Shown piece by piece: positions 29,427-38,515 of a DNA stretch of 64,000 nucleotides. The translations under genes were made by a program, and so were the position numbers. Source of the stretch: Bacteroides rodentium JCM 16496. Its GTDB lineage: Bacteria > Bacteroidota > Bacteroidia > Bacteroidales > Bacteroidaceae. A model generated the notes under the pieces. The model searched no databases and was not told the origin of the DNA. It saw nothing but the letters and a program-made list of their open reading frames with translations. Within the stretch, counting starts at the first letter, position 1; every line of letters starts with the position of its first letter. Location of the stretch: assembly GCF_000614125.1 (NCBI RefSeq), contig NZ_BAKJ01000001.1, positions 124,001 to 188,000 on the forward strand, given 5' to 3'.

Positions 29427-30755
29427 TTATACCGCCGGCAAGCTATTCCCGTTTATTTTCCTGTATAAATCGAGTGCAAATACATCCGTCATTCCGGAGA
29501 TGTAATCCAATACCGCCTGTATTCTTTCATAGAGTGCAGGCGCTTTTATATTGTACTGGCCCGATACACGATTGATGAGCAGTTGCGAATATGCCTTTTC
29601 CGGAGAGCACACGGCGTCAATCATCAGTTCGAGCAGGGTGCTGATGATGCGGAAACCGGCAAGTTCAATGTCCAGTACGTCGCGCGAGCGGTAAATCTTC
29701 TTCAGGGAGATGTCTGCACAGTGCTTGTAGGCATTGGCAGGTACTTCGGATATGTGGTTGATGAGGCTTCCTTCAAATTCTCCTTCGAGAATCCTTTCTT
29801 CATTGTCCACAAAGGCTTGCACGCACTCGCCGATAAGCAGCCCGATAACGCTGGAACGCAGATAGGCTATTTGCTCATTGGTGTCACTTACTATCTCCAT
29901 GGTTTTGAGCCGGTGGGCTTGTCGCTCTGCGGAGAAGTAGGAGAGAAGCAGTTCTTTGGTCTCCTGCGTAGTCAGGATTTTCAGTTTGTGGGCATCCTCG
30001 ATATCCATCATCTGGTAGCAGATGTCATCGGCTGCTTCCACCAGATAGACCAGCGGGTGGCGGGCATATTTCAACGGGGCGTCGTTCTGCTTCTCCATAC
30101 CCAGTTCTTCTGCTATGCGGCGGAAACTTTCTTCCTCTGTGATGAAGAAACCGAATTTGGACTTCTTGCCTGCAAGACTCGATGAAAAGGGGTATTTCAC
30201 GATACTTGCCAGGGTGGAGTAGGTGAGTACAAATCCTCCCTGCCGCCTTCCCTCAAACTGGTGGGTAAGCAGGCGGAACGCATTTGCATTCCCTTCAAAG
30301 TGAGTAAGGTCCTCCCATTGGGCAGGTGTCAGTTGGTCCTTTAGGGACATTCCTTTTCCCTCGGAAAAAAAGGTGGAAATAGCTCGTTCTCCCGAATGTC
30401 CGAAAGGAGGATTTCCCAAGTCGTGTGCCAGGCAAGCGGCCGAAACGATGGAGCCTATTTCGGTGAGGTAGCTGCCTTGCAGTTCCGGGTGGCGGGCAAT
30501 GAGAGCTTTCGATACATCGTTGCCTAGTGAGCGGCCTACGCATGATACTTCCAGGCTGTGTGTCAAACGGTTGTGGACGAATACACTACCGGGAAGAGGG
30601 AATACCTGGGTCTTGTTCTGCAGACGGCGGAAAGGGGCAGAGAAGACAAGGCGGTCATAGTCACGTTGGAATTCCGAGCGGTTTTCATGGCGTTCCTGGT
30701 GAAACTCTTCCAGTCCGAAGCGTTTGGCAGATATGAGCGTATTCCAATTCATCAT
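29427..30755 (-). CDS. dgt: dGTP triphosphohydrolase
   Basis: A 442-residue HD-domain enzyme that hydrolyses dGTP to deoxyguanosine and triphosphate. Visible are 'APFRRLQNKTQVFPLPGS', the metal-binding 'NRLTHSLEVSCVGRSLG' and 'AACLAHDLGNPPFGHSGE' near residue 110, and 'VYLVEAADDICYQMMDIED'. An ATG one codon downstream is equally plausible as start. It converges on glsB and diverges from dut across an inverted repeat. Confidence 0.93.
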   Translation of the reverse strand: MMNWNTLISAKRFGLEEFHQERHENRSEFQRDYDRLVFSAPFRRLQNKTQVFPLPGSVFVHNRLTHSLEVSCVGRSLGNDVSKALIARHPELQGSYLTEIGSIVSAACLAHDLGNPPFGHSGERAISTFFSEGKGMSLKDQLTPAQWEDLTHFEGNANAFRLLTHQFEGRRQGGFVLTYSTLASIVKYPFSSSLAGKKSKFGFFITEEESFRRIAEELGMEKQNDAPLKYARHPLVYLVEAADDICYQMMDIEDAHKLKILTTQETKELLLSYFSAERQAHRLKTMEIVSDTNEQIAYLRSSVIGLLIGECVQAFVDNEERILEGEFEGSLINHISEVPANAYKHCADISLKKIYRSRDVLDIELAGFRIISTLLELMIDAVCSPEKAYSQLLINRVSGQYNIKAPALYERIQAVLDYISGMTDVFALDLYRKINGNSLPAV

Positions 30756-30760
30756 GATGC

Positions 30761-30959
30761 GATTTACGATTTGACGATTTACTATTTACGATTGAAGTTA
30801 CTATTATTTAACTGCAAATGTATCACTATTTTGTATAAAAAGCCGTATTTTCGCCCAAGTTTATAGTAAAACGGAGATGAATTGCGAAACTTGAATTACT
30901 CGAATTGTAAGAATAGAAGTAGCCTCCGTCGTAAATAGTAAATCGTCAAATCGTAAATA
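30761..30959. repeat. Inverted repeats flanking the dgt-dut control region
   Basis: The left arm ATTTACGATTTGACGATT, then TACTATTTACGA (30762-30791), is matched as a perfect inverse by the right arm at 30929-30958. The core of about 135 bases must hold both divergent promoters. The arms lie 5 bases from each start codon, so they would be in both leaders. Confidence 0.85.
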
Positions 30960-30964
30960 ACATC

Positions 30965-31402
30965 ATGTTGAACGTACAAATCATCAATAAATCAAAGCAT
31001 CCGCTTCCGGCTTATGCCACTGAGCTGTCTGCAGGAATGGATATCCGTGCAAACCTTAATGAACCTATTTCGCTGGCTCCGATGCAGCGGTGTCTGGTGC
31101 CTACGGGCCTTTATATCGCTCTTCCGGAAGGATTTGAGGCGCAAGTGCGTCCGCGTAGCGGATTGGCCATAAAGAAGGGGATTACCGTGCTGAACTCCCC
31201 CGGGACGATTGATGCCGATTACCGTGGTGAGGTTTGTATTATTCTCGTCAACCTTTCTGCAGAAACCTTCGTCATCGAAGATGGGGAGAGGATTGCACAA
31301 ATGGTGATAGCGCGTCACGAACAAGCTCTTTGGCAGGAAGTGGAAGTGCTGGATGAGACGGAGCGCGGTGCCGGTGGCTTCGGGCATACGGGTAAGAAAT
31401 AG
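30965..31402 (+). CDS. dut: dUTP pyrophosphatase
   Basis: A 145-residue trimeric dUTPase that removes dUTP and supplies dUMP. The five family motifs are visible, including [10 protein letters not shown] (motif 1), '[15 protein letters not shown]' (2), [11 protein letters not shown] (3), 'GERIAQMVI' (4) and the C-terminal [13 protein letters not shown] (5). It is divergent from dgt and is followed by a 22-bp repeat array. Confidence 0.96.
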   Translation: MLNVQIINKSKHPLPAYATELSAGMDIRANLNEPISLAPMQRCLVPTGLYIALPEGFEAQVRPRSGLAIKKGITVLNSPGTIDADYRGEVCIILVNLSAETFVIEDGERIAQMVIARHEQALWQEVEVLDETERGAGGFGHTGKK

Positions 31403-31436
31403 GCATATATTACCCCGTTTGTCAGACACCGGATGT

Positions 31437-31506
31437 TGACGTGTCAAAGTCCAGTGTCTGACGTGTCAAAGTCCAGTGTCTGACACGTCAAAGTCCGGTA
31501 CTTGAC
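31437..31506. repeat. 22-bp tandem repeat array after dut
   Basis: TGAC starts at 31437, 31459, 31481 and 31503, exactly 22 bases apart. The first two full units are identical (TGACGTGTCAAAGTCCAGTG, then TC). The third is diverged and the fourth is only a start. The words TGACGTGTCA and GTGTCTGACAC are themselves near-palindromic. Confidence 0.9.
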
Positions 31507-31546
31507 AAACCCCGTTTTTAAAATTAAAAAGAATAAACCTAAATAG

Positions 31547-33345
31547 ATGAAAATCAGCCATAAGATATACATATTGTTTCTGATGCTTTCCTTCTGCCTA
31601 AGTCCTTGCGGGGCGTTGGCCGGAGGATTGGTGAAGAAGAAGAAAAGAAAGACGGAAACCAAACCGGAGAAACCGCTTCCACCGCCACTCACCGAAGAGG
31701 AGCAGCGCCGTTACGACTACTTCTTTCTTGAAGCCGCCCGTCTGAAAGTCCAGAAAGACTATGATGCGGCTTTTGATGTCCTGCAACATTGCCTGACGAT
31801 AAACCCGAACGCATCATCGGCTTTGTATGAGATGGCCCAGTATTATATGTACCTCAAGCAGGTGCCGTTGGGACAAGCCGCGTTGGAAAAGGCGGTGGAG
31901 AATGCTCCCGGGAATTACTGGTATGCCCAGGGACTTGCCAATCTGTATATGCAGCAAAACGAAACGGAGAAAGCCGCTGCCTTGTTGGAGGATATGGCGG
32001 TACGTTTCTCGGATAAGCTGGACCCGCTATACAACTTGCTGGAGATTTACAACCGCCAGGAAGAGTATGACAAAGTTATCGGCATACTGAACAAGCTTGA
32101 GGAACGGATGGGCAAGAATGAACAGCTCAGTATGGAGAAGTTCCGCATCTATCTGCAAAAGAAGGACGACAAGAGCGCCTTTCATGAAATAGAAAGTCTG
32201 GTAGAAGAGTATCCCAACGATATGCGCTATCAGGTGGTGCTGGGCGATGTCTATATGCAGAACGGGAAAAAGCAGGAAGCGTACGACCTCTACAAGAAGG
32301 TGCTTGCCGAAGAACCGGACAATGCGATGGCCATGTACTCATTGGCTTCTTACTACGAAGAGACCGGACAGAAGGAACTGCATGAACAGCAATTGGACAC
32401 GCTGTTGCTGAACAAGAAAGTACCCTCGGACACCAAACTGAATGTGATGCGGCAGTTCATCGTGCAGAACGAGCAGGCAGGCAAGGACAGCACACGTGTC
32501 ATTACGCTCTTCAACCGTATCATGGAGCAGGAGCCCGATGAGGCGCAATTACCTTTGCTGTATGCCCAATATCTTCTTTCCAAAGGAATGAACAAGGAGG
32601 CAGGACCGGTTCTGCGCCAGGTTCTGGCGATAGACCCTACCAATACAGCGGCTCGTATGACATTGCTGGGGGAAGCCGTGCGCCAGGAGGATTACAAGGA
32701 AATAATGAATTTGTGCGAAGCCGGTGTGGAATCCAATCCCGATATGCTGGAGTTTTATTTCTATCTGGCCATTGCTACAACCAGGCGGAGCGGACGGATG
32801 ATGCCCTTGCCATCTGCCAAAAGGCTTTGTCGCACGTCAAGGACGACAGCAAGAAGGAGGTCGTATCAGATTTTTATGCCATTATCGGTGATGCTTATCA
32901 CACCAAGAATCTGCATGCGGAAGCTTATGCGGCTTATGATTCCGCTTTGGTGTACAATCCTTCAAACATCGGTGCCTTGAATAACTACGCATATTATCTT
33001 TCCGTGGAGCGCCGCGACTTGGACAAGGCGGAAGAGATGAGCTACAAGACAGTGAAAGCCGAGCCGAACAATTCCACCTATCTCGATACATATGCATGGA
33101 TATTGTTTGTTAAAGGTAATTATGCCGAGGCGCGTCTCTACATAGATGAGGCGATAAAGAATGATAAAGATAGCAGTGACGTGGTCTTGGAACATTGCGG
33201 AGATATCTATTACATGACTGGCGATGCGGAAGGTGCCTTGAAATACTGGAAGCAAGCCTGGGATAAGGGCAATCGCTCTGATACGTTGAAACAGAAAATA
33301 CAAAAAAAGAAATATATATCAGATGAAACTAAACCTGCTGAATGA
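31547..33345 (+). CDS. Secreted TPR protein (frame break near 32772)
   Basis: About 599 residues after correction. A signal peptide (IYILFLMLSFCLSPCGALAG) is followed by a basic stretch and then an array of tetratricopeptide repeats through nearly the whole length, for example 'AFDVLQHCLTINPNASSALY'. The frame breaks in one repeat: GCCATTGCTAC needs one T (GCCATTTGCTAC) to give LAICYNQAERTDDALAICQK. Its end overlaps the DUF4292 gene. Together with the EnvC-like gene this suggests an envelope role. The exact function is unknown. Confidence 0.87.
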
Positions 33346-33910
33346 TATGGCAAGGACATGCCGCCTATTGTCCTTGCTGTTGTTGCTGGCTGTGGGGCTT
33401 GCCGGTTGCAAGACTTCGCGTCACTCAAGTTCTCTGTCCGGAGAATCTGCCTGCCTTTCCTCCAAAGTGCAGCTGACGGTACCCCATAAAGATGCCACCC
33501 TTACTGTGAACGGTACGATGAAGCTGAAGAAGAAAGAATGCATGCAGATTTCCTTTCTGATGCCGATACTTCGTACGGAGGTGGCACGTATGGAAGTCAC
33601 CCCGGATGAGATTCTGTTGGTAGACCGTATGGGAAAACGTTATGTCCGTGCAACACGTAAGGAACTGAAGGATGTGCTGCCCAAGAAGGCGGATTTTGCC
33701 CATTTGGAGAAACTGCTTTATGCCGCTTCCAAGCCCAATGGCAAGAAGGTGCTTACCGGCAAGGAGCTCGGGATACCCTCTCTGGAAAAGGGAAAGATTG
33801 AACTTTCCAACTTCTCGGATAAGCCTTTTGCCCTGACTCCTACCCAGCTCTCACAGAAATATAAAGAGGTGGAGCTGGAAGAACTGCTGGAAATGCTGAT
33901 GGACCTTTGA
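33323..33910 (+). CDS. DUF4292 lipoprotein
   Basis: A 195-residue protein with a lipoprotein signal ending LAVGLAGC, so the cysteine would be lipidated near residue 29. The body is a beta-rich domain with 'GTMKLKKKECMQISFLMPIL', reminiscent of LolA/LolB-fold proteins that carry lipids or lipoproteins. It overlaps the preceding TPR gene by 23 bases. A second ATG at 33347 would leave no overlap and still contain the signal. Confidence 0.82.
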   Translation: MKLNLLNDMARTCRLLSLLLLLAVGLAGCKTSRHSSSLSGESACLSSKVQLTVPHKDATLTVNGTMKLKKKECMQISFLMPILRTEVARMEVTPDEILLVDRMGKRYVRATRKELKDVLPKKADFAHLEKLLYAASKPNGKKVLTGKELGIPSLEKGKIELSNFSDKPFALTPTQLSQKYKEVELEELLEMLMDL

Positions 33911-33959
33911 CAATTGATAATTGAAGGCTTTGTCCCCATGACTTATAACTGATAAACTT

Positions 33960-35261
33960 ATGAAGCTTCTTCTTCTCTTCCTTCTCCTCCTTTTGCCGGT
34001 TTCCCCGCTCCTGTCCCAGTCCAACAAGCTGATTAAGGAGCTGGAAAGCAAGCGTGGCACCTTGCAGAAACAGATAGCAGAGTCGGAAACGCTGCTGAGA
34101 AGCACCAAGAAGGATGTGGGAAGCCAGTTGAACAGCCTTGCTGCACTGACCGGACAGATAGAAGAGCGCAAACGCTATATTCTGACTATCAATAATGATG
34201 TGGAATCCATAGAGCGCGAGTTGTCTTCATTGGAACGTCAGTTGACCCGCCTGCAACGTGACCTAAAGGACAAGAAGAAGAAATACGAATCGTCCGTTCA
34301 ATATTTGTATAAGAACCGCTCCATTGAAGAGAAGCTGATGTTCATTTTCTCTGCCAAGAGCCTGGCACAGACTTATCGGCGCATGCGCTATGTACGCGAA
34401 TATGCTACTTATCAGCGCCTGCAAGGCGAGGAGGTACTGAAAAAGCAGGAGCAGGTGAACCGTAAGAAGACTGAGCTTCAGCAAGTGAAGGCCGCCAAGG
34501 AAGGATTGCTGAAAGAACGTGAAGAGGAGAAAGTCAAGCTGGAAGCGCAGGAGAAGGAACAAAAGTTGTTGGTAGCCAATCTGAAAAAGAAACAGCGGGG
34601 ATTGCAGAACGAACTGAATAAGAAACGCCGTGAAGCCAATCAGCTCAATGCACGCATTGACCGCCTGATAGCGGAAGAAATAGAGAAAGCGCGTAAGCGT
34701 GCGGCAGAAGAAGCGCGCCGTGAGGCAGCCGCACGTAAAAAGGCTGGTGAGAAAACTGAAAAAACAGCAACTGCCTCTACGCCCACAAAGCCCAAGGCAC
34801 AGCCTTTGGAAACTTACTCCATGAGTAAGGCAGACCGTGAATTATCCGGGAACTTTGCTAATAATCGCGGTAAGTTGCCGATGCCCATCACCGGCGCGTA
34901 TATCATTACCAGCCATTACGGCCAGTATTCTGTGGAAGGTTTGCGCAATGTCAAGCTGGACAATAAGGGCATCGATATACAAGGAAAACCGGGTGCCCAA
35001 GCCCGTGCCATCTTCAATGGTAAAGTGGCGGCTGTCTTTAAACTGAACGGACTGTTCAATATCCTTGTCCGTCACGGGAATTATATATCCGTCTATTGCA
35101 ACTTGTCATCGGCCTCGGTGAAGCAGGGCGATGATGTCACCACCAAACAGACCCTCGGACAAATCTTCTCGGATGGGGCCGACAATGGTCGTACGGTGCT
35201 ACACTTCCAATTGAGGAAAGAGAAGGAAAAACTGAATCCGGAGCCGTGGCTGAACAGATAA
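33960..35261 (+). CDS. EnvC-like LytM-domain protein, probably a catalytically inactive activator
   Basis: A 433-residue secreted protein. The signal peptide is MKLLLLFLLLLLPVSPLLSQ. Long coiled coils run to about residue 250, with many Lys/Glu, followed by a Thr/Pro/Lys linker and a C-terminal LytM (M23) domain. The usual HxxxD zinc motif reads NKGID and the usual HxH motif reads VLHF, so two key histidines are missing. This resembles E. coli EnvC, which activates amidases rather than cutting peptidoglycan itself. It is 8 bases from the converging M20 gene. Confidence 0.88.
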   Translation: MKLLLLFLLLLLPVSPLLSQSNKLIKELESKRGTLQKQIAESETLLRSTKKDVGSQLNSLAALTGQIEERKRYILTINNDVESIERELSSLERQLTRLQRDLKDKKKKYESSVQYLYKNRSIEEKLMFIFSAKSLAQTYRRMRYVREYATYQRLQGEEVLKKQEQVNRKKTELQQVKAAKEGLLKEREEEKVKLEAQEKEQKLLVANLKKKQRGLQNELNKKRREANQLNARIDRLIAEEIEKARKRAAEEARREAAARKKAGEKTEKTATASTPTKPKAQPLETYSMSKADRELSGNFANNRGKLPMPITGAYIITSHYGQYSVEGLRNVKLDNKGIDIQGKPGAQARAIFNGKVAAVFKLNGLFNILVRHGNYISVYCNLSSASVKQGDDVTTKQTLGQIFSDGADNGRTVLHFQLRKEKEKLNPEPWLNR

Positions 35262-35268
35262 TGATAAT

Positions 35269-36339
35269 TTAAATTTTTACTCCTTCCAGCAACTCCAGAT
35301 ACATCCCTATCGCCTCCTCTATCTCCTTGACAAAGATAAACTCATCCGCAGTATGTGACCGCGCACTCTTTCCCGGTCCCATCTTCAGCGAAGGGAACGG
35401 CATCAGTGCCTGGTCGGACAAGGTCGGTGAGCCGAAAGGAGTACGTTTCATGGCAATAGCCTTTTGCACTACCGGATGCTCCGGCGCTACGTGTGAAGAG
35501 CTGAGGCGGAAGGAGCGTGCCTTCGCTTCACACGTGATGTGTTTCTGTATTTCGTCGAATAGCTCTTGATTGCTGTAACACTCGTTGCTGCGAATGTCTA
35601 CGACAAAAGTACAACGGTCGGGAATGACGTTATGCTGTGTACCGGCGTTTACCATGGTTACGCTCATCTTCACGGGACCCAGTAGGGAAGATTCTTTGGG
35701 AAAACGGTAATCACGAAACCAGGCAATATCATCCAATACCTTATATATAGCATTGTCTCCTTCGTTTCGGGCGGCATGTCCCGATTTTCCGGTAGCGGTT
35801 ACGTCCAGCACCATCAATCCTTTTTCTGCAATGGCAGGTTGCATCTCCGTCGGCTCGCCTACAATGGCAAACTGTATGGGAGGGAGTTCCGGCAATACGC
35901 ATTCTATTCCCCCCTTGCCTGATACTTCCTCCTCACACGAGGCAAGATATATCAGATTGTAGGCCTGAGTGGTGCGGCACAATGTCAGGAATACTTGTAG
36001 CAGGCTGACTACACTGGCTCCGGCATCGTTGCTGCCCAGCCCGTAGAGCTTTCCATTACTTTCCAGCGTTGGTTTGAAAGGGTCTTTCCGCCACCCGTTG
36101 ACGGGTTTTACGGTGTCGATATGGGAATTCAGCAGCAAGGTCGGTTTCTTTAGGTCGAACATCGGGCTGAGGCACCATACATTGTTGCCTTTACGTCCTG
36201 TTGCCATGCCTTGCATTTCGATATAGTTCTGCAGATAATCCGCCGCTTTCTCCTCGTCGCGGCTCAAGGAAGGAATGGCTATCAGTGATTTGAGCAATCC
36301 GATTGCTTCGGAAGTTAAAGTCGGTATATCGTAAATCAT
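35269..36339 (-). CDS. argE: M20 family deacylase (acetylornithine deacetylase / succinyl-diaminopimelate desuccinylase type)
   Basis: A 356-residue zinc metallopeptidase-fold enzyme. Metal ligands are visible in 'TLLLNSHIDTVKP' near residue 77, 'GLGSNDAGASV' and LASCEEEVSGKGG near residue 136 (catalytic Glu pair), with a further His in 'SARSHTADEFI' near the end. Such enzymes remove an N-acyl group in arginine or lysine synthesis. Bacteroides uses succinylated arginine intermediates, so the substrate may be a succinyl rather than an acetyl compound. The gene is not in an arg operon here. Confidence 0.82.
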   Translation of the reverse strand: MIYDIPTLTSEAIGLLKSLIAIPSLSRDEEKAADYLQNYIEMQGMATGRKGNNVWCLSPMFDLKKPTLLLNSHIDTVKPVNGWRKDPFKPTLESNGKLYGLGSNDAGASVVSLLQVFLTLCRTTQAYNLIYLASCEEEVSGKGGIECVLPELPPIQFAIVGEPTEMQPAIAEKGLMVLDVTATGKSGHAARNEGDNAIYKVLDDIAWFRDYRFPKESSLLGPVKMSVTMVNAGTQHNVIPDRCTFVVDIRSNECYSNQELFDEIQKHITCEAKARSFRLSSSHVAPEHPVVQKAIAMKRTPFGSPTLSDQALMPFPSLKMGPGKSARSHTADEFIFVKEIEEAIGMYLELLEGVKI

Positions 36340-36447
36340 ATTCGGTAAATAAATAATCCTGCTGCAAACTTACGAATAAAAAACGGAAAGGAGTACCCAT
36401 ATTGAATAATTACCCGTCAATATCGGATTAGTTTCAAATGAAACCAC

Positions 36448-36455
36448 TACCTTTG
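36448..36455 (+). promoter_or_regulatory. -7 box for the acyl-CoA ligase gene
   Basis: TACCTTTG followed by T matches TAnnTTTG and lies 26 bases before the ATG. Confidence 0.55.
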
Positions 36456-36481
36456 TACCGTATTTACCAATATCAAAAGTT

Positions 36482-38287
36482 ATGACTTATCATCATTTGT
36501 CTGTCCTGGTGCATCGCCAGGCAGAGAAGTATGGAGACAAAATAGCCCTGAAATACAGGGACTATGAAACTGCACAATGGATACCCATCTCTTGGAAAGA
36601 GTTCTCACAGACTGTACGCCGGACTGCCAATGCAATGGTGGCTTTGGGAATAGAGCCACAAGAGAACGTCGGTATCTTCTCGCAGAATAAACCCGAATGT
36701 CTCTTTACTGATTTCGGTGCATTCGCCAACCGGGCGGTGACTATACCTTTGTATGCTACCAGCTCACCGGCCCAGGCACAGTATATCATCAATGATGCAC
36801 AGATACGTTATCTGTTTGTAGGCGAGCAGTTCCAGTACGATGCCGCTTTCAGCGTGTTCGGATTTTGCCAGTCTCTGCAGCAGCTCATCATCTTCGACCG
36901 TGCTGTGGTGAAAGATCCGCGCGACATGACTTCCATCTATTTTGATGAATTTATGGCAATGGATGAAGAGTTGCAGCACAATGCCATTGTAGAAGAGCGT
37001 ACAGCAGCTGCCTCAGATGATGACCTCGCCAATATCCTTTATACTTCCGGTACTACCGGTGAGCCGAAAGGTGTCATGCTCCATCATTTCAATTATAGAG
37101 AGGCTTTCCGCATTCATGATATCCGATTGCCTTTCATGACAGACCGGGATGTTTCCATGAACTTCCTTCCGCTGACCCATGTATTCGAAAAGGCATGGAC
37201 CTACCTTTGTATACACCGGGGGGTGCAGGTCTGCATCAATCTCCGTCCACAGGATATCCAAACTACTATTAAAGAGATACGCCCTACACTGATGTGCAGT
37301 GTACCCCGTTTTTGGGAGAAAGTCTATGCCGGTGTGCAGGAGAAGATTTCCCAGGAAACCGGTCTGCGTAAGGCGATGATGTTGGATGCCATCAAGGTGG
37401 GCAGGACGCATAACATTGATTATTTGCGCCAAGGAAAGACTCCTCCGATGATGCTTCATCTGAAATACAAGTTCTACGAAAAGACCATTTATGCTCTGCT
37501 GAAGAAGACGATAGGTATTGAGAACGGTAATTTCTTCCCTACGGCAGGTGCTGCTGTGCCCGATGAAATCTGCGAGTTTGTGCATTCTGTAGGTATAAAC
37601 ATGGTGGTAGGTTATGGTCTGACGGAATCTACGGCTACCGTTTCCTGCTTCCTCAACGAAGGCTATGAGATTGGTTCCGTAGGTACGGTGATGCCTGATG
37701 TGGAGGTGAAGATTGGCGAGAACAACGAGATACTTCTTCGTGGTAAGACTATCACTACCGGCTACTACAAGAAACCGGAGGCAACGGCTGCTGCCATCGA
37801 CCGTGACGGTTGGTTCCACACGGGTGATGCCGGTTATTTGAAGGATAGCCATCTGTATCTGACGGAGCGTATCAAAGACTTGTTCAAGACCTCCAACGGA
37901 AAATACATTTCGCCGCAGGCATTGGAAACGAAGCTGGCTATTGACCGTTACATTGACCAGATTGCTGTCATTGCCGATGAGCGTAAGTTTGTTTCCGCTT
38001 TGATAGTTCCCGTTTATGGCTTTGTGAAGGATTATGCCAAGGAGAAAGGCATTACATACAGCAATATGAATGAGTTACTGCAACATTCCAAGATACAAGC
38101 GTTGTTCCGTGCCCGTATTGATACCTTGCAGCAGCAATTTGCCCATTATGAGCAAGTGAAGCGTTTCACCCTTCTGCCGGAACCATTCAGCATGGAGCGG
38201 GGCGAGCTGACGAACACGCTGAAGCTGAAACGACCGGTGGTGGCAAGGAATTACAAGGAGCTGATAGACCGGATGTACGAGGGATAG
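36482..38287 (+). CDS. Long-chain fatty acid-CoA ligase (AMP-forming)
   Basis: A 601-residue adenylate-forming enzyme that activates fatty acids as CoA thioesters. The P-loop-like motif ILYTSGTTGEPKGVMLHH lies near residues 184-201. Other family parts are VVGYGLTESTATVSC, DGWFHTGDAGYLKDSHL and 'TSNGKYISPQALE' in the C-terminal domain. It is cytoplasmic or membrane-associated. It is a single gene with its own promoter, followed by a long palindrome. Confidence 0.92.
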   Translation: MTYHHLSVLVHRQAEKYGDKIALKYRDYETAQWIPISWKEFSQTVRRTANAMVALGIEPQENVGIFSQNKPECLFTDFGAFANRAVTIPLYATSSPAQAQYIINDAQIRYLFVGEQFQYDAAFSVFGFCQSLQQLIIFDRAVVKDPRDMTSIYFDEFMAMDEELQHNAIVEERTAAASDDDLANILYTSGTTGEPKGVMLHHFNYREAFRIHDIRLPFMTDRDVSMNFLPLTHVFEKAWTYLCIHRGVQVCINLRPQDIQTTIKEIRPTLMCSVPRFWEKVYAGVQEKISQETGLRKAMMLDAIKVGRTHNIDYLRQGKTPPMMLHLKYKFYEKTIYALLKKTIGIENGNFFPTAGAAVPDEICEFVHSVGINMVVGYGLTESTATVSCFLNEGYEIGSVGTVMPDVEVKIGENNEILLRGKTITTGYYKKPEATAAAIDRDGWFHTGDAGYLKDSHLYLTERIKDLFKTSNGKYISPQALETKLAIDRYIDQIAVIADERKFVSALIVPVYGFVKDYAKEKGITYSNMNELLQHSKIQALFRARIDTLQQQFAHYEQVKRFTLLPEPFSMERGELTNTLKLKRPVVARNYKELIDRMYEG

Positions 38288-38391
38288 GTTACCTGTGCCC
38301 ATTTCGGGCTTCTTGTAGATTTGTTTTTGCATTATGCGTGCGTATACGCGCGTTCTGAAGAATAATCTCTGCAAACTCTATATTTAAAAAA

Positions 38392-38457
38392 GGCGCGGAT
38401 TACGCGGATTTCACGGATGCTGTAAATTAAATCCGTGCCTTCCGCGTAATCCGCGCC
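38392..38457. repeat. Long palindrome with GCGGATTACGCGGATT core
   Basis: The arms GGCGCGGATTACGCGGATTT and ATCCGTGCCTTCCGCGTAAT, then CCGCGCC, pair with few mismatches. It lies between two converging genes and may terminate both. Same family as 4007, 41512 and 58732. Confidence 0.8.
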
Positions 38458-38515
38458 TGATATTATAGCACGATGGAAGTGCTTATGTGCTTTTACCCGT
38501 CTTCGGGCTTGTTGC

